Shown piece after piece: positions 11,164 to 20,904 of a DNA stretch of 64,000 nucleotides (its first letter is position 1; the number at the start of each line of letters is the position of its first letter). Source of the stretch: Rhyacophila brunnea (lineage: Eukaryota; Arthropoda; Insecta; Trichoptera; Rhyacophilidae); NCBI GenBank assembly GCA_022495005.1, contig JAGYXB010000813.1, forward strand, positions 98,157-162,156. Direction: 5' to 3'. The position numbers and the translations under genes were made by a program. The notes beneath the pieces are model-generated. The model was given only the letters and a program-made list of their open reading frames with translations, was not told the DNA's origin and ran no database searches.

Positions 11164-12144
11164 TGTCTACTAATTATTACATAACAACAGTCGATTGTAT
11201 CAAGATCTCCTTTTATAATTATGCAGGTACATATTTTTTTAACAGTTGAATAAATTCTTGTACTTAAGCTGTACGTAAGCTAAGGTAAGTGAGCGTTTTT
11301 TTAAATACATCCATACAGACGCCCTTCAAAATTTTAATTCACTGTGCGACTGACATAGTTTGAAATCATAGACATACACATACTTGGACACAGTAGTACA
11401 TACTCGATATTTAAATGGACACGTTAACAGAATACGGCAATGGCATAAACACGATTTTGCAATATGCACCGTTGTTGCAATTCATTTTTAACCACATACA
11501 ATATGCCATCTGGATTTTGTTCAATCATATTCAATATGAATATAATATTAAGTACCTATAAGACTATTGATATCATATTTTGTATTACATTTTTTGTATG
11601 AGCATTTATAATAAATGTTTATGGACGTTTACAGGGGTGTTTTCAAATACAGTATCCAAGTAATACGTCAATGTTTGAACAATGTACCTATATCCAAAGA
11701 CCTATACTTATAGGTACTCATGTTCCTCGAGCCACAGTGCCCTAAGTACAATTTTTTACTTTTACTAATTCTAGTTTTTATTGATATGGGGCTATTAAAA
11801 CGTCAATTCTATCTAATATCATACTTTATTATTTGACAGATCTGAAACATGACGTCTCGCGCAATGATGTGATCATAGCCGAACATAGTGACCATAGAAT
11901 AAGGATTATGGATTATTATTTTGCTTGGTGAAAAATATTCTTTCGCGTTGTGAATTGTACATACCTACTCCTTTTTATATGTGATTAGCTGTGGAAACTA
12001 AGCTTAATATTTTTAAGTGTGGTAGGTACGTTACTTTTGTTTGGTATTACATAATTATTTAGTTTATGTGAAAACTATTTTCTTACTGTTTGAATATTTT
12101 TGGTTGATGTGAATTTTTAGTAACGCGGTGTGCGATTATTTTAT
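11164..12144. other. No gene recognised
   Basis: AT-rich spacer; no coding frame, RNA gene or complete repeat that I can support. Confidence 0.4.
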
Positions 12145-12425
12145 TTTGTTACGCCAAAGAAGTATAACTTCCAACGCGCGTACATAACGCACCTGGATAT
12201 ATTAGGGTTTGAAGTCTTCGTTTTGTTAGGAGAAATAGATTTTCTAAAAAAAAAACATAATATTTGGTTTATACCTACATTATATTGCATGTTCTTTCAG
12301 TTACTTCACTTTTACATGATCAGGTTCACGAATTCTGCAGTTGTTTTGCATTTAATCTCGAAATTGAAAAATTTGCAGATACGTTGGTTTTACACTCACG
12401 GTGCGATAAGTACACACACCGATAT
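12145..12425 (+). repeat. Motif R, copy 2, probably split by a 220-bp insertion
   Basis: The block GTTACGCCAAAGAAGTATAAC to GCGCGTACATA (12145-12186) matches 5223-5277 and 55841-55900. In copy 3 the next bases are AGTACACACACCGAT. Here that string resumes only at about 12411, so roughly 12187-12410 looks inserted; its edges are CGCACC and GGTGCG. The 116-codon plus frame across this region is AT-rich and resembles nothing known. Confidence 0.5.
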
Positions 12426-12847
12426 TTGTAAATATTGGTTGAAGTCAGACCTAATTTGTAGTATGTACAATATAGTGTAAATAACAGGTCTGAGTAAGTA
12501 AGTAGATTCACCTTATTTAATAATTATACTGATCACTCTCACTCGATTGAAAAACTAAGCACGATCGCTAAAGAAAGTGAAATGTAATGAAATGACCATC
12601 CGCCGGTTGACAGTAAGTAGTCGAAGTATTCCGACGAGGGGTCATCGAATGACGCTGCATCAGCGTTTTCCGAGCTCCGTCAACTCTCGATTGTGAATAC
12701 TCCACCGATTAATGCAAGTTTTTTTTATTTTTAATAAACTTTCATTTTAATTTAAAATTAATTACATGTTCGATTAATTAATTTCAGAAATCCAAAGAAA
12801 TGCATTCGCTGTTTTGGATACTCTTGAGATAAAGACTGAGGTATATA
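12426..12847. other. No gene recognised
   Basis: Nothing supportable; AT-rich, with a moderate-GC patch at 12590-12700 without a recognisable frame. Confidence 0.35.
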
Positions 12848-13653
12848 CAGTGACGTCCCTAGACAAAATGCCGCCCCTAGGCAGCGCCAAACTGCCGCCC
12901 CATTTTTTCATCATCCTTTCATGACTCCAATATCTAAAAAATATATTGATTGGATCCATTACCATCAAAATATATACCTACCACTAAAACGTACAAAATT
13001 AAATTTATAAATATTTTTTTCCCTAAAGTGGAAATTTTGTGACATTGGTAATACAGTGCCTTCTTACATGTAATTTTTGCGATAGATTATTTTGCTGTCT
13101 TGAGGAATTAAGGGCGATCCGTGTCGATTTTCTTCTTCACAAAACTTGGCAATATTTGTAATCATATTTTTAGCCTGATACCGCAAAGCTTTAGACATTA
13201 TTAAATCGATAATTGATATTATAATGACGGCGCGACGATTCGATACAGCCTAAAATCGTGGAGCAGAAGCGGTAGAAGGGACGCTCTGTAAGACGGGGGT
13301 GCGGTGCATCTTTAGTTTCAACGGCAACTTCCGTGCGCACTGGTTAATCCAATTATTCGCAAATCTGCACGTGTCGTCTGTAGTCACCAAGGACGTCAAA
13401 GGGCAACGGAGGTAAACTAGACATCGCGAAACCGACAAAAAAATTACAGACCTGTTATATATTTTATGTTAATTAATATATTCTGTTTCCAACCAGTGAG
13501 CTGAATTTTTAATTAAAGATATTTTCGTTGTCAGGTACTCAGTTTAGGTAGCTATTTCTATAAACACGAAAAGAATCTCCTCATTTGCCGCCCTTCGAGT
13601 AACTGCCGCCCCCAAGCGACGCTCAATGTGCCTACCCCTACGGGACGTCACTG
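12848..13653 (+). mobile_element. Family C hAT element, copy 1
   Basis: An 806-bp element with ends CAGTGACGTCCC and GGGACGTCACTG. Both ends carry subterminal GCCGCCC words (ATGCCGCCCCTAGGCAGC on the left). Other copies are at 32402, 35658 and 63137. The flanks GGTATATA and AGTATGGA agree at 5 of 8 positions, so the duplication has decayed. No transposase frame. Confidence 0.8.
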
Positions 13654-13725
13654 AGTATGGAGACATCTAGGATTAGGGATTAAAATACATAATGTAAATA
13701 TTATTAATACTGGTATTACGGTATC

Positions 13726-13800
13726 AACCTATTAGGTCGAATAGGTTGAGCAAGTGACTAACATCCATTTCTCGTAAAAACAAAAACCTATTAATACAAA
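13726..13800 (+). mobile_element. SINE-A fragment in plus orientation
   Basis: Reverse complement of the SINE-A body: AGGTTGAGCAAGTGACTAAC, then ATCCATTTCTCGTAAAAAC. One of only two scraps of this family in the plus sense orientation. Confidence 0.5.
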
Positions 13801-14039
13801 ACTTCACTATGACGAAGCACATATTATGATCTTCTGAGGAGAATATATGGTTTAAAAAATCGGTACTTATTCCTTATTGAATACTGGTATTCGTAAAAAC
13901 ATAGAAAACTCATTCGTATCAATAAATAAACGTAGCTATAAAAATCTCTTTAAACATTGATATGGTATAGGAAGAGTATCTAAGTACCTACATAATATTC
14001 TTTTGACCTTTAAAATATGTATAGTGTACTGTAACTGAG

Positions 14040-14440
14040 AATGGGACAACTGGGCGCCAGGACAATTGCGCACCGCACCGTCGAATAAAATAAATAGACG
14101 TTCGCCACGATTTTATACAGAAAGTAGATGAGGAATTTTAATGTTTCAATCTAGTAGTTTTAATTCATTTTGCTCTTAACATAATGTTTTTTTATACGGA
14201 TTGAGAATTATTATGCCTATATAAAAATAAAATAACTCTCTTCTCGTTGGAACTTGAACAAGCACGATTTAATCATTATTGACATTAATCAAATTTTCAC
14301 TAGTATTGATTAATAATAAAATAATTTTAATATAAATATAAATTTTAAAAGTACCTGGGTATAATTCGTGAACGTCTATTTGTTTTCGAAATTCATTCGA
14401 TTGCGTTGCGCCCAGTTGTCCAGGTGCCGAATCATCCCCC
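14040..14440. mobile_element. MITE with CTGGGCGCCAGGACAA-type ends
   Basis: About 35-bp imperfect inverted repeats: left GGGCGCCAGGACAATTGCGC, right GCGCCCAGTTGTCCAGGTGC, followed inward on both sides by a TCGAAT word and AATAGACGTTC. A right-end fragment recurs at 7833-7905. No clear target duplication. Confidence 0.6.
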
Positions 14441-14876
14441 CATAATTAATATGAAAGAACTGATTTTTACAAATATCTTGAATTAGATTCCGTGATCTGA
14501 TTAGGAAAATATTTTTGAAAGATGTTGTTTTTTTAAGCTGTCCCACGTATTGTAAGAAATCTGAAAGGTCAGTCCGCCTCTCTTGTTTTCCTTTTTTTTA
14601 AAATAATTAATTGATTAATGGTGTATTTTGATCGATCAACTCTTTAAATAAAAGTGCAGAGTAGCGTCTGCACTCAAAATATTGGCGCATTAACAGCACA
14701 GAGCTTCTACACTCAATTCTAAAGGAAAAAGTAATGAAGAAATAACATTAAAATTTCGAAAAAGTAAACATTTATATTTTTTTAATGCCGAAAATACCGG
14801 TATTTTACATATTGAAAGATACCGGTATCGATAAAATCTCGAACCCGGTTTTGAAATACCGGTACTGAAGTCCCTA

Positions 14877-15352
14877 CATACGATATTCACATGGTATACA
14901 GCCAGTGAGGTTTTATATCGCCAAGGTAAAAAAAACTCAGAATGGGTTCTACGTTTTTACGCGTAGGGCGTCCCCATCAGCGTATCGAAAAATTCAAAGC
15001 GTATTTGTCTCATTTTCGCTCGTGTATTTGGCATATTCTGCTAACTTGTCCACTTTAACATTGAATTATTGTATATAAAGCAGTATTCTGCTATTAATCC
15101 AATGTATGGAAGAAATATAGAAAAGATGGTTCCAAACGTCCACAATAATGGCCATATTTGCCAACTTACTGCAACTCTCGTGATAATACAAATACATGAA
15201 TAATTATACTATTATTTGCATAAAAACCATAATAAAAGCACTGACCCGGAAAGTGAAAATTGATATTTTTTCATAAAAAAATTGGTTTTTCTTATGCCTA
15301 ACAAAAAATCTAGAATTATTCTTAAACCTTGTGAATATAATATATATATTTT
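14877..15352. other. No gene recognised
   Basis: AT-rich spacer; nothing supportable. Confidence 0.4.
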
Positions 15353-15522
15353 GGACCTTGTTCGATCCTAATGAGATCCTATGGGCCGCCACAGAGTGAA
15401 GATTTGTATTAACAGATTTTTGTTTATACGAAAAATAATATATGTTAGCCACATATCTAACCTATTAGGTCCATATTCTGAAAAACGATATTTGTATTTG
15501 CCAGCCATCGTGGGCGTATTTA
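15353..15522 (-). mobile_element. SINE-A copy lacking the Pol III head
   Basis: It matches the family tail and body (TTCGATCCTAATGAGATCC, GTATTAACAGATTTTTG, CCTATTAGGTCCATATTCTG) and ends in a remnant of the tRNA-like head (GCCATCGTGGGCGT). The B box is deleted, as in the copy at 1962. Confidence 0.65.
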
Positions 15523-15959
15523 TTGTTTGAAAACCTGACCTGCCTTTTCTTAATAAAGTCAACCGAATTGATACTAGTAAATAATACCTACATGGGGCAA
15601 CTACGGGATGCTGACATGACAATTATTGAAGATGCAAAAAGACTAGCGAATGGCATGACGTGTTCTTGGAGACACCACGTCATGTCCGCATGTCCGTCCC
15701 ACCTGAAGAGCGGACATAGATTAACAAGAAAATTTTAATATGAAAAACTTCAGAAATTATCGTAGGTAATATAAAATATCGTGTTGGTGAATTCATTCCA
15801 CTAACCGCAGTGTTTCCCAAAGTGTGGTACGTGTACCCCTTGGGGTACGGGAAGAGTTTGGTGGGGGAACGCGCTGCACCGGATTTTGGCTGCGCCTGGT
15901 GCAACAAGCATTAATGCGACATAAATACAACATCCATGCTAGAAGGTTAATCGCATGCG

Positions 15960-16289
15960 GAAGAAGAGCAAATATTGTTGGAATTAGCTTCAGACGGATT
16001 CTTGAAAAGTAAATGTAAGGAGTGTACTTTAACATAGTTCTGGTTGCAAATGCAACATGTACATCCAATTTTAATAGAGAAAGTCCTGAAAAACATTTTG
16101 CCTTTTCCAACTTCATATCTATGTGAAGTTGTTATTTCAGCAGGTAGGCATTAAGTCTAAAAAATGAACAGACTTTTGGATGTGGAACCGCATCTCAGAT
16201 TAAAATTAACAATTAGGGAACCAAATTATGATGATTTGCCTCAACATAAACAATCATTCTTATTGATTATAATGAACGTTATTTTATAA
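15960..16289 (+). pseudogene. hAT transposase C-terminal remnant (family Y)
   Basis: One reading frame of 109 codons, broken by three in-frame stops (the first TAG at 16035), encodes in order EEEQILLELASDGFLKSK, then FW plus LPFPTSYLCE, then NRLLDVEPHLRLKLTI and a closing basic KQSF. This order matches the C-terminal dimerisation region of hAT transposases of the Charlie/ZBED5/SCAND3 type, where an FPTTYLCE-like motif precedes KNRLDVExxLRLxL. The catalytic N-terminal two thirds are missing, so it is an internally deleted, dead copy. All blocks stay in one frame, so decay was by point mutation rather than indels. The family assignment is from remembered motif patterns. Confidence 0.7.
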
Positions 16290-16486
16290 TATAACTTTTA
16301 TTTATTTTATTTATATCAATTTTATTATGAATGAATTTTATTTTTCGTTTATTATTTTATTTATGTATTAAAAAGGAAAAAAAAATATTTTGATTGTTAT
16401 TTAGTTGCATAATTTATGCATTTTTTTCAATATAATTTGACGAGGGGTTCTCAGTGTCACGAATATTATAGAAGGGGTACACAGTC

Positions 16487-16739
16487 GTCGCTGTAGGATT
16501 GGTTTCCCGAATAGACCAAATGTTCAGGAGACGAAAAACATATTTCATAATCCTATATTTAAATACATGGAGATATTTAAATTGTTATTTTTACAGCATA
16601 TGAATGATGTATTCATTACCATTACAAAGTAATTTAAAGAAAGGGATGGTTCTCATCCAATTAGATACAAAAAAACATTCTTCGTTAAGAGGTCGATTTT
16701 GACAAAAACGGATATTCGGGAAACCAATTCTATAGCAAC
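16487..16739. mobile_element. MITE inserted in family Y copy 1
   Basis: Its inverted ends are GTCGCTGTAGGATTGG and CCAATTCTATAGCAAC, extended by TTTCCCGAATA on the left and its complement on the right. It separates GTACACAG from GATGTCGAAAGTTTGGGAAA, which are adjacent in family Y copy 2 (17176-17210, complement). It is therefore a 253-bp insertion with an empty site in the same window. Confidence 0.7.
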
Positions 16740-16764
16740 GAGATGTCGAAAGTTTGGGAAACTG

Positions 16765-17175
16765 ATAATGAAACCGAAGACATCGGTCGCCAACCTTCGG
16801 TAGAAGATGGCGGGCTGAGAACAAAATGATTGATGTGACATTCTGAAGCGAAGTTTGCCACTCGAAATGGGAAAATAATGAACGTACTTGACAAACAAAA
16901 CAATGCGGATTTTTTATGTAAAATATGCTAGAATTGTTTATTCAGCGGAAGAGTAGTTTGTGTGGGAAAATCGTAACACTTAATTGATAGACATGACGTA
17001 TCTGACGTATTTCAGACAGGAACGGCCGCAATAAAATATTCATCATAATACTAAGGAAAGGTATGCCGCATATAGAGCAGCCGAAAGGTCACGGCTTATA
17101 TTCACACCTGGGTCCTATGATAGAAATTAACAAGTTAATCCGTGATCTAGTGTAGGGTATCTAGCCCTAGATACC
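16765..17175. other. Spacer between inverted family Y copies
   Basis: No gene recognised. A short near-perfect hairpin, GGTATCTAG-CC-CTAGATACC, lies at 17156-17175, directly against the left end of family Y copy 2. Confidence 0.4.
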
Positions 17176-17268
17176 CAGTGTTTCCCAAACTTTCGACATC
17201 TGTGTACCTCTTTTATAATTTTTGTAACACTGAGTAACCCTCGTCAAAAAAAATTGCATATACTTTAA

Positions 17269-18364
17269 GAGGGGACATACTCAGCGTAGGTCAAAATGGA
17301 GCTTTTGTTCTATTTTCAAAGCATGATCCTGGACATACCTTAAACGTTGTAGATAATCTATTTATATAATTTTGAAGCCATATTATCCTTTATATTTATT
17401 TTAAACATTTGATGACTGCATAAAGTATTTTTATCACATAAAACAGTATTCTTTTAAACCTCTCGCTCTAATGTTTTAGAATATAGTCATATTTCGGTAC
17501 ATCCATGTGCAGTGGTGTTAAGATTTTTTAGATTAATTAATTTTTAAACGCATTTATAAAACCATTAGTATAATTTATGACCAGATAATTTTAGTTAAAT
17601 ATTTACGATAAAAAATTATATTGATAATCTCTGTGATCCCAAATTTGACAAGAATTAGGCATTTTATTATTCAAAAATCGGCAAGATTTACACATTTGAA
17701 GATAATTCTAAAGGTACTCATTATAAGCTATGTCTTTGACCATTCAAGTGTGATAAACATCCTATGAATAATGATTGCTTTATAATAATTATTGACCTAA
17801 GAATAAGGTAGTGTTTTTTTGAAATACGCCAATTCTTTTGTCATCCCCCAGTGGTTAAACTACAACATACGGCCGTAGCCATAAATTGACAAACTAAAAT
17901 TGAAGTAGGGATTAAGATCATGTTAACGCGCGTGTTTGAACATGTACCTAACCGAAAAAAAAATCTTTTTCTTTAAAACGGTAAATGTTCAAACACGCGC
18001 GTTAACATCATTTTACACAATTTTTTACAATTACAATTTTACACAATTTCTCGTCATAAATTATACTAATGGTTTTATAAATGCATTTAAAAATTAATAA
18101 ATGTAAAAAATCTTAACACCACTGCACAGTTATGTACCGAAATATGACTATATTCTAAAACATTAGAGCGAGAGGTTTAAAAGAATACTATTTTATGTAA
18201 TAAAAATACTTTATGCAGTCGTCAAATGTTTAAAATAAATATAAAGGATAATAAGGCTTCAAAATTATTTAAATAGATTATCTACAACGTTTAAGGTATG
18301 TCCAGGATCATGCTTTGAAAATAGAAAAAAGCTCCATTTTAACCCACGCTGAGCACGTCCGCCC
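17269..18364. mobile_element. 1.1-kb TTAA-flanked foldback element
   Basis: TTAA occurs at both borders (17265-17268 and 18365-18368), and the family Y sequence resumes across it, so this is an insertion. The left arm (17269 to about 17590) and right arm (about 18045 to 18364) are inverted repeats over roughly 315 bp with only scattered differences; ends GAGGGGACATACTCAGCG and CGCTGAGCACGTCCGCCC. TTAA duplication is typical of piggyBac-type elements, but these long arms resemble a foldback MITE. Non-coding. Confidence 0.7.
17920..18008. repeat. Perfect 24-bp inverted repeat at the centre of the foldback
   Basis: Arms 17920-17943 (ATGTTAACGCGCGTGTTTGA and on) and 17985-18008 are exact complements with a 41-base loop. 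It sits in the loop of the larger foldback and is GC-richer than its surroundings (CGCGCG core), so it may be a separate, younger insertion. Confidence 0.75.
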
Positions 18365-18738
18365 TTAATAACAATCAAAATATATTGTTTTTCCCCTTTT
18401 TAGTACATAAACGAAAAATAAAATGCATTCATAATAAAATATAAATAAAATAAATAAAAGTTATATTATAAATAACATTTATTATAATCAATGTGATGGA
18501 TGAAATTGTTTTGGTTACATCGTCATTTGGTTCCTTGGTTATTAATTTTAATCTGAGATGTGGTTCTACATCCAAAAGCCTGTTCCTTTATTTGTAACTT
18601 AATGTCTACAAATGCTGAAAAACAACTTCACATAGATACGAAGTTGGAAAAGGCAAGATGTACTTCAGGACTTTCTCTGTTAAAACTAGATACACATATT
18701 GTATTTACAACCAAAATGGTGTTAACGTACACTCCTTA

Positions 18739-19190
18739 GCCGGCTCGCACATCACAACTCGCCTTGTGTGCCTGACGGCCATAAATCAAAACTTCTGAGA
18801 CCGCCGACGAATTTTGCATGCTACAACCTCGCACATCTGCCTAGCGGCAAACGTCAAACGCGAAAAAGGAGAAGTCTCTCGTCTGCCATTTTTATTGTGT
18901 TGATTGTATGAACAAACGTCAAACGCGGTGACCAGCGATGAGCGAGAAATGACAGTGTAGACAGAGACAGAAATGGCCGATGGCCGCAGGCTGTGCGCTT
19001 GCGCGGAGCCGACATTTTTCGAGATCGACATGCAGGCTTTGGCCAACGCATGCAGGAGCGTCGCAGCGTCGCAGTTGCATCGGCCAATCTGCGAAGCTCC
19101 ATTTGATAACGTTTGTTTCTTGGTTTACGATGACATCACATCGACGAATTCGTCGTAAGACGCATGCGGCGAGTTCTGATGTGCGAAGCC
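18739..19190. mobile_element. GC-rich insertion in family Y copy 2
   Basis: Imperfect inverted ends GGCTCGCACATCACAACTCG and CGAGTTCTGATGTGCGAAGC bound a 450-bp segment clearly richer in G+C than the surroundings. It splits TACACTCCTTA from TATTTACTTTTCAAG, which are nearly adjacent in copy 1 (15995-16030, complement). Short frames on both strands are overlapping and unlike any protein I know, so I treat it as non-coding. Confidence 0.6.
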
Positions 19191-19479
19191 CTCTTATATT
19201 TACTTTTCAAGAATCCGTCTGAAGCTAATTCCAACAATTGCTCTTCTTCCGCATGCGATAAACCTTCTACCATGGATGTTGTATTGATGCTTGTTGCACT
19301 AGGTGCACTAGGTGCAGCCAAAGCCCGGTGCAGCGCGTACCCCAGGGGGTACGCTTACCACAATTTGGGAAACACTGATATAGGGCTTTACAAGTCCCCA
19401 ACGGGATTAATATTTCTAAATACCTAGAAAATAATAATAATTTATACTAAGAAAAACAAATTTATGACTTCCTTGGCGG

Positions 19480-19740
19480 ATGATTTTGTTGATAAGAAGA
19501 ATTGTACCCGGATATTTTGTAAAATGGATGTTAGCCCTAGTTCTCGAGATAGCGAACCCGGTAGCCACGACAATATAGACCGACACGTTACCGCTCGGAT
19601 ATCTTGGACATACAAAAGTATGTATGGAATCCCGGGTCTGGTAAAAAATCACTGCTCATGTCTAATCATGTGCTTTTGGACAAAGTATAGACTCGGTATG
19701 GACCCAATAGGTTGAGCAAGTGGATCAAGGATCGAACATG
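19480..19740 (-). mobile_element. SINE-A remnants
   Basis: Highly decayed pieces: AAATGGATGTTAGCC and a head-like ACCGCTCGGATATC at 19520-19615, then a plus-oriented scrap (GGACCCAATAGGTTGAGCAA) at 19690-19735. Boundaries are approximate. Confidence 0.35.
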
Positions 19741-20700
19741 GTAAAAGAAAACTACTATGTAAGTACTATCACTTCCCTCCATTTTGGTAAGAGATTTTCT
19801 CAACTGTCACTTTGTGTTTTGTTTTCTTTTTTTATCGTCTGTATTTGGGATGAAGGTGGATAATTAAGACACCGGAATTGTGATGGAAGCGGCGAGTTTA
19901 TTTACGTTTATATTATACTATATGGTTACATTTTGAATAATTTATTTTATCCGTACGAAATCGGCGTGCTCGCGATTTTTCTGTTTGTCGCGATCTGCGC
20001 GCCATCTTGTGATTTTTTCCAACGAAACCGTCGTCGAAAAGAAAGCGACGTTGCAAATCTCCAACGGTTAAAAACATTTACGGCATTGCCGGCTGGGCTC
20101 TTTTATTATTATTTATTTTCGTAATCAGCGCTTTATTATTTGTTGGCTTTGATACCGATTCGGGCGTCTCCAGATACACAAAGACATCCCCAAATGGGGA
20201 CCATACGGGGGTGTCACAGTACCTACATATAATATTTAGATTCCAATTGATAGATGTGTACTATTTAAACTACATCTAGGTATATCTACATAATTATGGT
20301 ATTTATGTATATAATTAAACTGCTAAATATTAATTAATGGTGTTACTAACATTATCGTTAATGTATGTAGGTACTAATTCTACAAATTTCTAAAGTACTA
20401 CGATCGTTGTAAAGTCAGTAACTATAATTATTAAGTAAACAAATTAGGATACGAGTATTAACAATAATGAACTTTAATCTTTGAAAGTTGTATACATACC
20501 TATTACATACCATGGATATACATGCATGGTATAAATGTCGAGAGGATAAGCCTGGATGAATAAAACAGACTTCAATGTAAATGTATAAAACTCCCATCAT
20601 CATACGACATGAGTATCATATTTTTTTTTGTAAAGAGTGTAATACTCCTGCAAACAAAGCACTTATAAATCGCAGATTGGGAAAAAAAAACAATTGTTAC
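19741..20700. other. No gene recognised
   Basis: 19960-20090 is richer in G+C than its surroundings, and a 63-codon plus frame (19933-20124) starts with a hydrophobic stretch (AIFLFVAICA) then a basic run (RNRRRK). With no splice, promoter or homology support I do not call it a gene. The rest is AT-rich. Confidence 0.3.
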
Positions 20701-20709
20701 TAAGTACTA

Positions 20710-20904
20710 TTATTTCCCAATGAATACGACAAAATATTGATCAGAATCACAAACGCCTTCCGCTACAAAGAATTTTTCAGGGTTTTTACAAGGCGGTCTG
20801 TCACATATCGGTTCTCGGACGGCCGTGGCCGAATTCAAATCAGCATAAACCGAAGGCATTTTTCTCAACAGATACATTTTTTGTAGTTTGCGTGATAAAG
20901 TCAC
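20710..20904 (-). CDS. Possible small coding exon, unknown product
   Basis: Minus-strand frame of 64 codons ending in TAA. It is preceded in the same frame by a plausible splice acceptor (a T-run then TAG at about 20909-20918, followed by TGACTTTATCACGC). The peptide has three cysteines in a short segment (PICDRPPCKNPEKFF, then EGVC) and a charged start. Codon composition is less AT-rich than the flanks. I do not recognise a family; a secreted cysteine-containing C-terminus is one guess, a chance frame the other. No poly(A) signal was identified. Confidence 0.2.
   Translation of the reverse strand: MTLSRKLQKMYLLRKMPSVYADLNSATAVREPICDRPPCKNPEKFFVAEGVCDSDQYFVVFIGK

Larger units (their letters stand above)
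13674..14876. mobile_element. Putative TAGGG-ended hAT-like element with nested insertions
   Basis: The right end reads GGTACTGAAGTCCCTA and the candidate left end TAGGGATTAAAATAC; ACCGGTATT-type words occur near both ends, as in the element at 59283-59933. Flanks TCTAGGAT and CATACGAT agree at 5 of 8. It would contain the SINE-A scrap at 13726 and the MITE at 14040. The left boundary is uncertain. Confidence 0.35.
15808..16764 (+). mobile_element. Family Y hAT element, copy 1
   Basis: It starts CAGTGTTTCCCAAAG, a classical hAT terminus, and ends AAGTTTGGGAAACTG. The right terminus is displaced by the MITE at 16487-16739. The interior carries the remains of a hAT transposase C-terminus (15960-16289). 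An inverted, more heavily interrupted copy occupies 17176-19377, so the two form an inverted pair about 400 bp apart. Confidence 0.75.
17176..19377 (-). mobile_element. Family Y hAT element, copy 2, with two nested insertions
   Basis: It runs from CAGTGTTTCCCAAAC to TTTGGGAAACACTG. Outside two insertions (17269-18364 and about 18739-19190) it aligns with the reverse complement of 15808-16764, including the transposase remnant read on the minus strand (EEEQLLELASDGFLKSKY at about 19200-19255; the LRLKL part near 18550). Flanks do not show a clear 8-bp duplication. Confidence 0.7.

Noticed and set aside
12130..12480. 116-codon plus frame
   Set aside because: Spans a probable insertion boundary in motif R and is AT-driven in composition; no domain recognised.
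18786..19222. Several overlapping frames in a GC-rich stretch
   Set aside because: The stretch is an insertion with inverted ends in family Y; frames on both strands are equally long, as expected from high GC rather than coding.
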